A stretch of DNA of 64,000 bases from Amborella trichopoda (lineage: Eukaryota; Streptophyta; Magnoliopsida; Amborellales; Amborellaceae). A model generated the notes under the pieces. The model did not search any database. It saw only the letters and a list, made by a program, of their open reading frames with translations, and had not been told where the DNA came from. The stretch spans positions 506,239-570,238 of the forward strand of contig NW_006499763.1 in NCBI RefSeq assembly GCF_000471905.2, written 5' to 3'. A program made the translations under genes and the position numbers. Below are positions 37,941 to 51,430 of this stretch, piece after piece; the stretch's first letter is position 1, and each line of letters opens with the position of its first letter.

Positions 37941-38392
37941 AAAATATTATAAAGAAAACATCCAATCTGGACGGGTTTTGATAATTTTTCCTTAAAAAAA
38001 TAGAATATTATGGCTCATGCTCTATATTTTGCCTAATATTACAATGAGGTCTACCCCCAGCCCCTACTCTGTCCAGTTCTGCCCTTTGGTCTAATGCTCC
38101 CAACAACAAACTGGTCAGAATCTCTTTCTTTTTTAGTTTTTTTGTTTTTTTTTCCTGTTATAATTCAATGCTCCCAGAGATTATAAATTTGGACCGCTCA
38201 ATTTATTTGTATCCGAACAATCCTATGTTGTTGATATTGAACTACCTGTAGGCCATAGTTTTGCTTGGTTCAGTATGCCTTATAAGCGGTCTACTATTAA
38301 CATCATCGGACCTCTCAAAAACCAAAGAAACCGAGTTCTTCCCTCTCAAAAACCCAAGAAACCGAGTTGTTCCATATTTGTGATACCGAACT

Positions 38393-38905
38393 GGGAAAGC
38401 TTTCTATGTTCCCCCTGTAACATAGAAGTTCTATGTTCCCCTATCAAACCGTCCATTTTTTAATGGAGGGCTAATATTACCCCAATCACAATGTCATGTC
38501 TCTACACTGTTTTATTTTTAATTTTTTTTTCTATAAACTATTTTGACACCAAATTTTGTACGTCCATTCCTATATTAAACTCGCACTAACGAAAAATATA
38601 TAAAAAAAATTATTTTCAATCAAATAAATGACCAAAATACCCTTGAAAGTTTCAAGAGATATTTTGGTCATTATTTTTTATCGAAAAATTATTGTTAATA
38701 TTTTTTATAAGTGCGTCCCAATGAGAAGATGACACGTACCAAATTTCATATTTAAAAAATGTGTATTAAAAAAATAAAAATAAAATATTTTGAGTTATCG
38801 GATCTAAGATTCAACGATCAGTGGCTCTCTTGATAAAAAATGGACGACAGATAGTAGGAAGAACATCGAACTTCTATGTTGTAAAGGGAACATAAAAACC
38901 TTTCC
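38393..38905. mobile_element. Family-B foldback element, about 513 bp
   Basis: The left terminal region (GGGAAAGCTTTCTATGTTCC, AACATAGAAGTTCTATGTTC) and right terminal region (GAACTTCTATGTTGTAAAGG, AACATAAAAACCTTTCC) are inverted repeats. The centre holds a palindrome ACCAAAATACCC/ATATTTTGGT at 38629-38670. It is homologous, in opposite orientation, to 54479-55052. No target duplication was found for this copy. Confidence 0.8.
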
Positions 38906-39727
38906 TTTTTCTTAAAAGATAATTGAAGCTTGCTTTCGTGGAAAAATGGTGATCTTTTATAAACATGTGAGCTGGCTCATATACGCTCACGCGAACCCCA
39001 AACCAGTGGCTTACTAGGGAAGGCTCAAGACACACCGTATTACCCAACTCCCACTTTCTTCTTCTTCTCTTTTTTTGTTCTTTTTTATTCTTCTTCTTCT
39101 TTTTTTTTTTTTTTCTATTAATTGGACAACCAGCAAGCGACATCAAACGGGGTTCCAAATTGATGATGATGATAATAAAGTAAATATAATGTGTCAACTT
39201 AGCTTATGGAATTAAGGGGCACCTTTAGAAACCTATTGAAAAAAATTATTTTGATTCTGAAAAATTCTCATATTGATCATCTCAACCGCAAGATATATAA
39301 ATATGAAAAAGGAAACAAAAGGATTTCAGGTCTTAAACTTGTGCTTCTTGTGGCAAATTATTTAAACCGGCTATTTTTAATATTTTCAAGTATTTATAAA
39401 TTTGATCAATTTATACAAAAATTTTACTTTTAAATTTCATAATTAGAAGCATAAATAAATTTTCATGACATTTTAGGAGGGATTTTTTTTTTTTTTTTAG
39501 GTAATTCAATGGGAAAGACATGCCTCTATCTGTTTTTTCAAGTAGATTAGGAGTTAGCTTTTTTAAAGTTTTAGAAAGATTGTCTTAGGGATAGGAATGA
39601 AAACCACATGGTGACTAAGGTGTAGGGTACTACCACCACAATCCCAACTCCTTTCCCATGCCATTTTAGGAGGCTCTCATACATAAACCTTATCTTCCAA
39701 CAAACATCATATTTTAATAGAAAAGTA

Positions 39728-39951
39728 GACACTGATACCATTTATCTTTGATACAATGTGGTCACAATTAATCATGACCATTGGATGTGAAATTGGGTGG
39801 CTACATTTATTGCATCAATCAAGCTCAAAATTTAAAAAGAATTTTCTCGAACTTTATGACAAATCCAAACTATTAGATTTCACATCGGGTGGTCATAAGT
39901 AATTGCGATCTCTTTGTATCAAAGGTAAATAGTCTCATTGTACACAATCCC
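39728..39951. mobile_element. Family-A foldback MITE, full-length-like copy
   Basis: Inverted ends ACCATTTATCTTTGATACAA and TTGTATCAAAGGTAAATAGT, followed by CTCATTGTACACAATCCC; internal GTGAAATTGGGTGGCTACAT as in 60500-60731. A terminal fragment of the same family lies at 40490-40512. Confidence 0.8.
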
Positions 39952-41080
39952 AATTTTAATTGTCTAAAGTTAATGCCTATAAAAATTGTATGAATAATAT
40001 TATTAGTTAGTTAAGACACTATCACATGCACCCCCATCCACACCAAGCAGGATTAACTTAGCTCACAACTAGCTGTTGTATGTCAAGCAAAGGAGCAAAT
40101 CATCCACACCGTCCACTATCTATGATAAACGATGGATGGACTTCGGGTTTATTGGTGTTAAAGCAAGTTTATATATAGAAATATAGCAAAATTGATTACA
40201 GAGAGAGAGATAAAGGACACTTAATGAGCACTTTTTAAGGAGAGAGGAAAGTTGTTAGATGTACACATGAGAAAGAGAGGAAACTTGTCAAAGGCGCGTA
40301 CTGCTGCTAACTTAACTTCCCACTTAAAAATATTTTGGTGCGGTACAAAGTTCGATTTTTAAAAAGGAAAAAGTTTAGATAGAGTCGAGGCTCTAAACAA
40401 TCAAATTAGAGCCGACTTTAAACATTTCATTAGAAGAGGTTGTTTTGATGCTCAAATATCCTCAAATTAATCATCTCGACATCAAGAAAGGTAAACGGTC
40501 TCATTGTGTACATTTCCTGTAAAATACATTTTAAATTAGGATATGATCTAAAGTGTGACGCACATATCTGTATAATGTTTTTAGAGCTCAAGACTGGAGG
40601 ACGACCAGATGGGTGAGGGTACTCTCGCGGTCGGACCGGCTAGATTGGATTCAATCACCATTCAAACAATTAATGTGATTTAAAAAAATGGGAAATTATA
40701 TAAAAATGTATTTTATATTTTAACGGAATTTACAATGTGCATTTTGTAAAAAAACCATTAAAAAGAAAAACCAAAAAAATAAAAAAAAATTCTTTTTTTT
40801 TGTTATCAAATGGAGTATAAGGAGAGGAAAGCAAAACAAATTTAAGGAATCATATTTTAAATTTCAAAATGAGTTCACAATTTGGAATCAGGCAAATATC
40901 TATCCAATTATAAAAAGTAAATAATGCAGAAAAAAGGGGGAAAAAACCTACGTAATTTTTTTAAAGATTTCTACTTTAGAGTTTGTTTAAAAAAACCAAA
41001 AATTGCATGAGAACATAAACTCCATCCAAATCATAGTACCCACAAACTTTTTGAGGTTTATTTGTTTAGTAAAGTGTAAC
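39952..41080. other. Intergenic DNA with a family-F repeat piece
   Basis: 40365-40500 matches the dispersed repeat seen at 22040-22160 and 23770-23900 (AAAAGTTTAGATAGAGTCGA, AGAGGTTGTTTTGATGCTCA). No gene recognised. Confidence 0.5.
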
Positions 41081-41186
41081 TATCTACATGATTTTCATGT
41101 TTGAAAATTCAACGACTTGGATTGGAATCGTTTGATCCAGACCCGGTATTGTCTACACTATCTGGATCTCTGTATATATCAAGATT

Positions 41187-41790
41187 TAGACGACTCTCTC
41201 TAGAACTGGTGGGGTCGGATTTAGACGACTCTCTCTAGAACTGGCGGGGTCGGACCGGTTCTATCACAGAAAACTAGACATGTCACCGGTCCACAAGTCT
41301 ATAACAATCTACATCCTTTGCATGTTTGATCAAAGTTTGAAAATTCAACGATCTAGATCAGAATCGCCAGATTTGTATCAAGTATCGTTTACACCAGTTT
41401 TTTTCGGTCCACAAGTCTATAACTATCTACATCCTTTGCATGTTTGATCAAAGTTTGAAAATTCAACTATCTAGATCATAATCGCCAAATTTGTATCAAG
41501 TATCATTTACACTGGTTTTTTTATTTTCTTTCCTTATTGATTGTTTTGTCTGACAAAAAAAGTGGCAACGATCTAGATCAGAATCGCCAGATTTGTATCA
41601 AGTATCACTTACATCGGTTTTTTTCGGTCCACAAGTCTATAACTATCTACATCCTTTGCATGTTTGATCAAAATTTGAAAATTCAACGATCTAGATGAGA
41701 ATCGCCAGATTTGTATCAAGTATCATTTACACCGGTTTTTGTCTTTTTTTCCTCATTGATTGTTTTGTGTGACAAAAAAAGTGGCAAAAG
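41187..41790. repeat. Cluster of tandem repeats, about 118-bp unit
   Basis: A unit beginning CGGTCCACAAGTCTATAAC, then TACATCCTTTGCATGTTTGA and AATCGCCAGATTTGTATCAA, occurs at 41286-41403, 41405-41521 and 41624-41745, with a partial copy at 41568-41623. A linker (TGATTGTTTTGTCTGACAAA) follows the second and fourth. Upstream, ACGACTCTCTCTAGAACTGG is itself doubled (41190-41255). An older diverged unit is visible at 41080-41180. Confidence 0.85.
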
Positions 41791-44214
41791 CGACCACCCT
41801 TTTTTACCTTATAATAACATTATGTGCCAGTGCGCCCGCACTATTTGTGACACACACCTCAACCATCCCAACGTCGTCGTTTAAAATTTAGGTTTTCGAT
41901 GTTGGATAAGTCCCTACTTCTCACTACGATTTCTATGGGGTGAGTATATGGAGGCGTCTCTACCACTTCTACGAAATAAACTTTGTAAATAACAATAACT
42001 CATGCAAATTACTTAGTTGTTTTTCATTTTTCATTAAAATGTGACTAGAAATTTTTATTTTGAGCCATAATGCAAACTGGTTTTTGGGGATTTTGAAAAA
42101 TCATGTCTTAAAATTAATAATTTCTTGAATAGTTGTAGGGCTTTTGATGCAATTTTTTTAAAATTTTAAAATTTTCTTGAAGTTTATTTTATTATCTTTC
42201 ATTTGTTAGTGAAAATCGTTTTTAAAATAACATCAAATTTTATAAGGGGTTTATATTGATTTTTAACCTTATGATAGGGAAGTGTTTTTCAATATTTTTT
42301 TGAATCATGTTTGATGCCATGTTATAATATTATAATTGATAATTATGTATTAATAACCCAAATCTTGTATTTTATTCATTAATTTATTTATATTTAACTG
42401 ACATAATGTATTAATTTTTGTTATAGTTGTAAATTTTTTAAAGTAGATGTTTCTATAAGAAAATCATTAAATTTATTCTTATTTGTATAGTAAAATAATT
42501 ATAAAATATAAAGTAATAATTTCAATTTAGTATATAAAATTATAGCTGGTTAGGTTGTGATAATTTTGGATGAATAGAGAGAGTTTACAAATGTTTGATG
42601 CGATACTAATTTCACTTTATAATGGGTATTATTTTATTTTTATCTTATAATATGGAAGTTTTTTTTAGTATATTTTAAACCATGTTTAATGCAATACTAT
42701 TATTTTATAATTAATAATTATACAAACATCCAGACAGGGAAACATCTCAATATTGATGTGTTTTTACAAAATAACAAAAATACATTATATAACAACCTCA
42801 AAAAAAAAATTGAAACTCAAAAAACATTATTTTTAGGGATTTGAGTATTTTTTAAAAAAACATTTGAAGCCAAAACCGGACAACCAGCCATTTCTCCGAT
42901 CCTAATCGCTGATCCACTAATCGGACACAGTTGTTTGGATAGCCGATCTGGGTCACCGATCTGTTTTTTTTTTTAAAGAGAACAAAAAATTAAATGTTGA
43001 ATAAATATAAAAGTTGGAAATAAAGATAATTAAGCATTATTAAATCTTAATGCATCTCGAGTTACTTCAAAAGAAATATAGCTATCCTATGTAGATAATA
43101 TTATTTGATTATGTTTATTAGATCTTAATGCCATTTTTCTTTAGCTTAACTCTTCTAATCCTTTGCTTTCTACTGTTTATAATTTTATGGCAAATTTTCC
43201 AATCAGATCTAAATGAAGGCCCAATTGTTCTGATCAATTTTTACCCCAAAATCGTATGCAAATATATCACTTACAAACGTGGTTGGAAATCGAAATAAAA
43301 ATGAAGCCCAACGATCCCTGAGATCTTAAATGGGTTATTTTAGGTGGGACAGGTTTTTTTATGGTTGGGCTCTCACCGGTTTCTCCGTGATCTGGAAAGC
43401 AGTAAAAATAAAATAAAATAAAATAAAGAATTCAAAATAGGAATAGTCTATAAAGACATTATTTATCCTTTGTATAAAGAGTCATAATCATTCTTGTTCT
43501 TTAGATTTCAAAATGGATAATTGTAATAATGTCATTGATTAAATAAAAAGTTCCAAAAAATAAAAATTTCGGACCGCGTGGCCTCCTCGTACAAAAAAAT
43601 AAGTAAATGTTTTCTTTATAGACAATCCCTTCAAAATAGACTACTTCTAAAGTTCACTTTTTATCAATCTATAAAATTTTGTATTCAAAATCTATTTTTA
43701 AGATGGATTTAAAAAAGAGAATCACATATCAACAAGTGAGTCAGCTGATGCATCACAACCCCCTCATATCTTATCGGACTACTTTTTAGTTAGACGAGCT
43801 TTAAAACTGTTAGACAACGAACATTGAAAGGACTTTATGATAAAGCATGATGTATATATATTTAAAAAATTATTTACCTCTACACTGGCAAGATCACTTA
43901 CAATGTCCAATTATAATCAAACCACTTTTGAAATAAATAAAATCGGTTCTCAATTGCTACCTCTTCAAATACAATTCTTTATTCAAGAAACAAAACTAAA
44001 ATTTATTGATTTATGGGAAGATAAATAAATATTTAAAAAAAGTAAAATTGTCGGAGATTACAACAACAAAAATCCACTCAATAGTTTAATATTCATCAAG
44101 CCTGTTAGCTGGATTTTAGAGAGATGAGAGAAGAATAGGAAGAGAGAGGGAGAGATCTATTAGCAAGAGGTTCTACCCCTTTGCCACATACAAATAATAG
44201 AGGTGTGTGTGTAA
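41791..44214. other. AT-rich intergenic DNA
   Basis: Very AT-rich, with CCGATC/CCGGT motif clusters near 42875-42970. No gene or bounded element recognised. Confidence 0.5.
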
Positions 44215-44591
44215 TGCAGTCATGCCATTTCGTGACTGAGCCAAAGAAAGGTCGTAGAACCCAAGAGGGAAAGAAAGGGCAATGACGTAATAAAAAGAAA
44301 TTATTATGGTTCTTTATTAGGATTATTTTAATTATTCTTTTGTTTAGGGAGTGCAAGGAATAATTAGTCGAGCGACTTTAGAGTTTATATTGTGTCTATC
44401 TTGTATCGATCGGGTTAATTTGATGGATATAATTAAGATAAGGGCAAATTTAGAAGAGAGTTTATCTTTATCAACAATAACCAACGTTGGAGGTTTTTTT
44501 TGGTAAAACATGAGAAAAAAAACGTGGCTATCTAGAAGTCCATGAGAGAGAGAAATAGGGATAAGTGTAGGGAGAAGCTTTTTATTAGTTA

Positions 44592-44720
44592 TCTTATTTT
44601 AGTCCATTTAAAGGAACATCTCCTTTCATTATAAATCAGTCTATGAATTGAATAAAAATTAATCTATTTAAAGGGACATCTCCTTTCATTATAAATCAGT
44701 CTATGAATTGAATAAAAATT
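44592..44720. repeat. 61-bp tandem duplication in the 5' LTR
   Basis: The unit holding ATCTCCTTTCATTATAAATC and AGTCTATGAATTGAATAAAA is present twice in the 5' LTR but once in the 3' LTR (46085-46135), so it arose after insertion. Confidence 0.88.
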
Positions 44721-45524
44721 GGTCTCTTGAAAGACATTGTTTTGGGGGTAGAATTCCTTCAGTCGTTCGAGCGAGGGAATTTTTCTCTTAACCTTCCTTC
44801 TTTTTATTGTCAATTTTCTGGTTATATTCTCTCTCTGCATCAATTGGTATCAGAGCGAGTTCCGATGGCTTCACAAAAGACACCCATCGATGGATTAGTG
44901 TTGGACCTAGTGCTATTACCCATGTCAAGCAAGATAAGTGATGATTCCAATGCTTTTGCTAAGCATATTCGAGATTTGCAAGCTCAAGTCAAGAAGAAAA
45001 TTGAGGAGAGCAATGCAAAGTATCAAAAAGCCTCAAATGAGCATAGATGTATTTGTGAAATGAAATGTTTCCGTTGGAAACCTATAATAAACTCAAGTCC
45101 AAGAAAGTGGGTCCTTGCCGTATCTTGAAGCAATATGTGAACAATGTATATAAGGTAGAATTATCAAAGGCATTTGATATCTCCCCGATATTTAGTGTAG
45201 CTGACTTATTTGAGTTTCATGGATACCCTCTAGAAGTCGCAGAAGATGTAGTTGATATGATGAAGAAATTACCAAGGAAGTAAGAGGATGAAATTGAGCA
45301 AGTTTTGAAGACTGAAAGCTTCAGACTCGAAAATGTTCCGATCGTCAATTTTTAGTCAAATGGAAGCGCAGGCCATACTCTAATAGGACGTGGATTTCTG
45401 AACCAGAGTTCAAAAGAGTGGATCCAGACTTATATCGCATACATACCGAACTAAACCCGCCGGAGTCGAGTTCCTTTCAACTGGGGGAATGATGCAGCCA
45501 TACCCCTTCATGACTGGGCCAAAG

Positions 45525-45735
45525 AAGGGTCACAGAACCCAAGAGGGAAAGAAATGGCAATGACTCTAATAAAGAGAAATTATTAGAGTTATTTATTATG
45601 ATTATTTTAATTATTCTTTTGTTTAGAGAGTGCGAAGGGTCGCAGAACCCAAGAGGGAAAGAAATAGCAATGACTCTAATAAAGAAAAATTATTAGAGTT
45701 ATTTATTATGATTATTTTAATTATTCTTTTGTTTG
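45525..45735. repeat. Tandem duplication of about 105 bp in the 3' LTR
   Basis: The block CAGAACCCAAGAGGGAAAGA ... TTAATTATTCTTTTGTTT occurs twice here but once in the 5' LTR (44255-44345). It is a second independent post-insertion change. Confidence 0.88.
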
Positions 45736-46232
45736 AGTGCGCAAGGATAATTAGCAGGGCGACTTTAGAGTTTATATTGTGTTTATCTTGTATCGATTCG
45801 GTTAGTTTGAGGGATATAATTAGGATAAAGATAAATTTAGAAGAGAGTTTATGTTTATGAACAATAACCAACTTTGAGAGGTTTTTCGGAGGTTTTTTTT
45901 GGGTGAAACATGAGAGGGTTTATTTTTATGAACAATAATCAACTTGGGAGGTTTTTTTAGGTAAAACATGAGAGGGAAAACATGGTTAGCTAGAAGCTCA
46001 TGAATATGAGAGAGAGAGAGAAAAAATAGGGATAGTTGTAAAAATAAGCTTTTTATTAGTTATCTTATTTTAGTCTATTTAAAGGGATATCTCCTTTCAT
46101 TGTAAATCAGTCTATGAATTGAATAAAAATCGGTCTCTTGAAAGAGATTGTTTTGATGGTGGATTCCCTACAGACCTTTGAGAGAAGATATTTTTCTCTT
46201 AACCTTCATTCTTTTATAGATTTTCTATGCCA

Positions 46233-47947
46233 TAGATTTTGCCCTCAATATAAGAGACTAGTGGGGTGGGAGATTTGAGCTATCAATCTCTTTAATCCAC
46301 CATCAAGATTTAAAGAGATGAGCTAGAGCCTTATCCTCCATTTTCTAAATCCATTTTCAATAAAATAAGAATCTCTTTAATCCATTTACTTCTTCGTAGA
46401 TCATTAAATTCGCACGGTTTTCGAAGGTATAAGGGGATGGATCTAAGCTAGAAATGCATTTATACTGATTTAGGTTGCACTTCAGATCCAAAATCCTTGA
46501 AAGCCAAAGTGGACTCATGTTCAATAATGTTTTCCTTTTAAGTTTGGGCGTGGTTTTTAGGAGGTTGCAACTTTAAACAATCCAATTAAAACACACTTCT
46601 AAAATTATCATAACATGTAAATTTGGTGTAAAAAATTATTAGGATGTTCATATCTAATTATAAAATTTTAAATTACAAAAATAATTAAAATCCAGTATAT
46701 CTATCTATAAACATATAAAAACTGTGAAAATGGACAGTCTAGATAATGTGTTACAAGATACATTATTTCTAGGTTTCTAAAATTCTTTTTTTTTTTTTTT
46801 TTTCTATGTTTATACATTTCAATGTCAAGATAATCAATTAAAAGGTTTTTAACATTATAACAACTTTTTCTAATAGATTTTTGAAGTGTATCTTTAATTC
46901 TACATTTTAAAGTTGCGACATTACATAAACTTTTTCCGTCAAGTTTTAGGTAGCGTTTTCGTGGAGAGGGACAGAGACTGACTACTTACTACTTCAATCC
47001 TTATGGAACATTTTTTCTCTGCACATTTTGAGACGAACACGTTTACTATGCTTCTGCAGGAGCATATATTGTATATCTGCTTTCTTGGTTAGAAGGCTTA
47101 GTTGAGAGATTTTTCTCTTCCGATATTTTAGGAACCACATAATAATAATCACTGGAAGATTATTTTCAAAAGAAATTTTTTAATCTCTAATAATATATGT
47201 TCAATCTTTGAGATATTATTTTTTTAAGGATAAAGTTTCTATAAGTTCTAGGCTTTACGAAAACAAAATGGAGCCTTACCTCAAATCCCCGTCCAAAAAA
47301 CACTATCGGCAACGGAAATCTCTATGATAGATCTAAATTGCTTTCCAACACCGGCAATAAAATTTGAAACTGAAAAAATAGTGCAAATTTTGCATATTTG
47401 TGAACATTTATTTTTAAGGTGGAATGGACAATCTAGATAAATTGTTACAATATATATAATTTTTAAAGTTTAAAATCCTATTTTTTTCACAACTAATATG
47501 TTGAAGCTGAGATTGTAATTTTTGATGAATTATGACGTGGGGCATTACTTATTTTGAAAGGGCTGGAGCCCTATCAGGCCATTTTCCATTTTTTAAATGA
47601 CATAAAGAGTGAACTTAGGATTTTTTATTTTTTAAACAAATTGCGGTTAGTCTAAGGGGAGAAGTTATATCCCCAAAAATTTGGGGTCTTAAAATTACTC
47701 CTCCAATGGAATGGGTTTTATTTGAGGGAGTAAATAGACAATATACTCCTGCTGCAGCATAAAATAGTTTGGCGTTTTGATAATAATCTAAATGGTTAAA
47801 TCATTTGAAAAAAAAATAACTTAATTAGTTTATTATAAAATTATTAGTTAGAAGAATTTTAAATTTTAAATTTTAAATATTAAATCTAAATAAATTTTAA
47901 ATTTAGAATCTCAAACATGGATATTTTATGAAAATTATTAATTCAGA
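46233..47947. other. Intergenic DNA with two palindromic repeat copies
   Basis: 46555-46945 is roughly self-complementary around its centre (TTTAAACAATCCAATTAAAA at the left, TTTTTGAAGTGTATCTTTAA at the right), and 47235-47575 is a similar, more decayed copy. Both relate to the family-F repeat seen at 22040-22160. No gene recognised. Confidence 0.5.
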
Positions 47948-48072
47948 AAATCTCTTTTGAAGTTTGAATTTAGTCACTAGAATAATTGCAGCCAGCCAGC
48001 CAATTTCAAAATCCAATGGCCAAGATTAATGCGAAAAACCTCGTATTAAATAGTCTCATTCTATACTTTTCC
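47948..48072. mobile_element. Family-A MITE right half in the BXL6 promoter
   Basis: It matches the second half of the family: GAATTTAGTCACTAGAATAA, CCAATTTCAAAATCCAATGG, ending TAAATAGTCTCATTCTATAC. It lies 121 bp before the BXL6 start codon, so it probably borders or forms part of the core promoter or 5' UTR. Confidence 0.75.
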
Positions 48073-48192
48073 AATTGAAATTTACTAGTGGCCGTAACTG
48101 GATAAAATGGTCCCGCGGTAAGATCTCTTTAAAAAAAGAAAACTGGCTTCCCCCATAGATACAAGGAGCACAGACCCTGAGACACAGCAGGA

Positions 48193-51100
48193 ATGCAAGC
48201 ACCTCTCTGGCTCCAAATGGCCCAATCCCAATGGCATCCACCACCTCTTATCTCCCTCTTTCTCTTTCTCTTTCTCTCTCTAAGTTTTCCCTCTTCCCTT
48301 GAAAACCCATCTCCCCAATTCTCGTGCAAACCCCCCCATGACTGCTACCCCTTCTGCAATTCCTCTCTCCCCACCAAAATCCGAGCTCAAGACCTCCTCT
48401 CTCGCCTCTTTCTCTCTGATAAGATTCTGCAACTCTCTAATGGCGCTGCCTCGATACCCCATCTCGGCATTCCAGCCTACGAGTGGTGGTCTGAATCTCT
48501 TCATGGTCTGGCACCTAATGGACCTGGAGTCACCTTTAATGGCTCTGTAACCTCTGCAACTATCTTCCCTCAAGTCATTTTATCCACTTCTTCTTTCAAT
48601 TCCTCTCTCTGGTTTTCGCTTGCCTCTTCAATTGGGGATGAGGCTAGAGCCATGCATAATGTTGGTCAAGCTGGTTTAACCTTTTGGGCTCCAAATATCA
48701 ATATTTTCAGAGACCCAAGATGGGGTAGAGGCCAAGAAACCTGTGGAGAAGATCCACTGGTTGCGAGTGTTTATGCAGTTGAGTATGTAAGGGGGTTTCA
48801 GGGAGAGCCTGAGTTTGAAGGTTTGGATGATGAGTTGATGAGAGATAAAAGGATTCTTATTCCGCGTGATTCCAAATTGAAGCTCTCTGCTTGTTGTAAG
48901 CATTTTACTGCGTATGATCTCGAGAATGCCGAGAATGTTACAAGATATACATTTAATGCCAAGGTATGATTTTTTTTTCTTTTTTGTGGTAATTCATGAC
49001 ATATAGAGCTTTCTTTTAACTTTATTGTTTCTTTGTTTGTTTTCTTGTGATGAGGAAAAATCATTACTTCACTGAAAAGAAGGGGTGGGTTGTGATGGTG
49101 TGATTTCAAAGGCCAACAGAAAAGAGAAAAAAACAGAAAGAAAGTGCGTGTATTTCATCTTTAATTGAACAACAGATGAAGAGTAAATCGCAACTTCATT
49201 TTCGGAATTAATTCATAATCACATCAATTACCTCCTCTGCTTCAATTTTTTCCGAGCGAAAACATTCATAATATTGCAGAAGGAAACATTTGTTCAGTTT
49301 GATTATTGATTTACCATGTGATGTCAATTTATGTTCTGAAACTTGGACACGGTCCTGGCCTGAGCCTGGTTACTCAGGCGAGTTCACTGGGACTCACTGA
49401 GTGGTGTACATCCCTAAAAAGGCTATAAATTTAAAAAAAAACCAAAAAATTGTTCGAAATAAAAAAAGAAAGTAAAAATCAAACTGAACCATAAAGAGCA
49501 CAAAAAGACTAAAAATGATGAAAAAAAAATTAATAGAACGTGGAATTTGGAAAAAAAAAAAAAAACTATTTATAACTTAATTCAGAAAAATCTAGAAAAG
49601 AGGAAAAATATAAAAATATAAAAATAAAGCAATTGATAAAAAAAGTGAAAAAATAAAATTCATAAATCATCGTCAAAATCATTGAAATTATATTGGAACA
49701 TGTTTGTATTGATTTAATAAAGGAATATAATTTTAATGATTTTTTAAAAAATTTACCGAGTTTGTACATTAGCACTCGGCTTGGCAAAGTGCAGAGTCTG
49801 AGTTGACCAGATCAAGCCCCTGAACACTGATGTAAAATATCAAGGGTTTAGGAAATTTTCTTGTCATATAATTATTTTTTAAATGCAGTTGCTTGTTTGC
49901 TTTTCTTAATTTGGATTTAACAGTAACAAAAATGCAGGATTATCTGAAAAGGCAAGCGAGGACCTTGTTCTTTGATATTCTAGAAGGATGTTGGAGAACA
50001 TTTTTAGGTGCCTTATTTTATTTTTTTTATTTTTTGTGTTCTTTTAAATCGTTCTGAATGGTCTCACGGATGTGTTGATCTGGAACTTTTTCTTATGATC
50101 ATTGGTTGTAGTTTGTGGACCAGATAAAAATCAATTTGGTGGAAAAGAATCAAATAAAACTCCCTGCCCCCTCTCCCCTCCCCCCTCCTCCCTCCTATTT
50201 AAATGTAGGGATCAGATTTTTTTAGTTTTTCTGTGTTACCTCATAACCTCCACAAAATATGGACAGAGTCATTACTACTGTGATTTTCTGGTTATAATTC
50301 ATTTATGAAATATAATGATTCCTCTATCCTTTTAACAGGTATCGAAGCAAGATTTGGAGGACACATACCAACCACCATTTAAAAGTTGTATCCAAGACGG
50401 TCATGCAAGCTGTTTGATGTGTTCCTATAATCAGCTTAATGGGATACCTTCATGTGCAAGATATGATCTTCTTACACAGACAGCTAGAAATGAATGGGGA
50501 TTCGAAGGGTTAGTTTTCAGTTGTTGGTTATAGCTTTATTATGCTGCGCATATTGATGAGATGACAAATCTCTGTAAATTTATGACACTATCGAGACAAT
50601 CTCTTTAATTTTAATAGGAAGTTAGATTTGATTTACAGTGACTAAACTTTCTTGCATAGAATTGAATTAGTAATGGACTAATGCAGATATATCACCTCAG
50701 ATTGTGATGCTGTTGCAGTAATTTATGAAGACCAGAGATATGCCCCTTCACCAGAAGATGCAGTCGCAGATGTCCTGAAAGCAGGTTTGACACATCATAC
50801 CATGGGGAAAAAAAAAACTTAAGTGTCCATTAATGAATTTTCATGTTTTACGCACACATGCGTGCACACAGATGGAGAAGGGTGGTGGGTCATTTTGTTC
50901 CATTAATGTAGGATGAAGACTGTATCTTCTGTTCAGTGATAATAATATGAAGTTTTTCACAAAACAGGAATGGATATCAACTGTGGAACTTATCTACTTC
51001 GATACACAGCATTTGCAGTTGAGCAGGGAAAAGTCGTTGAATCGGACATTGACAGGGCTCTTCTGAATTTGTTTTCTGTACAAATACGCCTTGGCCTTTT

Positions 51101-51392
51101 CGATGGTTTTCCAAATAAACAGAGATTTGCAGGGTTGGGGCCGAATGATGTTTGCAATGCGAAACACAGGAAATTGGCTCTAGAGGCCACAAGGCAAGGG
51201 ATTGTTCTCTTGAAGAACACAAAGAGCTTTCTACCACTAACAAAATCTAAGGTTTCTTCAATGGCCATAATTGGTCCTGCTGCACACAATGCAAGTCTAC
51301 TCAATGGAGATTATTCAGGTTTTCCTAAGTACTTCTCTGAGTGATTTTGCTTTTCATTTATGAGCAATGGTTTCCATTTGAACTTTGCTTTT

Positions 51393-51430
<38 letters not shown>

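Larger units (their letters stand above)
44215..46232 (+). mobile_element. Internally deleted chromovirus (Ty3/gypsy) with both LTRs
   Basis: The 5' LTR spans 44215-44842 (TGCAGTCATG...CA), and the primer-binding site TGGTATCAGAGCGAG starts at 44845. A gag-style start follows at 44865 (MASQKTPID). Then, without protease, RT or RNase H, comes the integrase C-terminus (AFAKHIRDLQAQVKKKIEES; in a second frame GPCRILKQYVNNVYKVELSK). A chromodomain-like end in a further frame (about 45345-45450: FLVKWKRRPYSNRTWISEPE) leads to ...SSFQLGE stop at 45490. The 3' LTR is 45493-46232. The deletion joins gag start to pol end; frameshifts show it is not coding today. Confidence 0.8.

Noticed and set aside
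38384-38392. Looked for a 9-bp target duplication at the family-B element 38393-38905
   Set aside because: TACCGAACT at the left is not repeated after 38905, so no duplication is claimed for this copy.
41286-41745. Regularly repeated units resembling a CRISPR-like array
   Set aside because: Units are about 118 bp, directly adjacent or with a repeated linker, and lie in plant nuclear DNA. There are no short repeats with unique spacers and no cas genes.
48280-49109. Minus-strand frames opposite BXL6 exon 1
   Set aside because: Shadow frames of a strongly supported exon.
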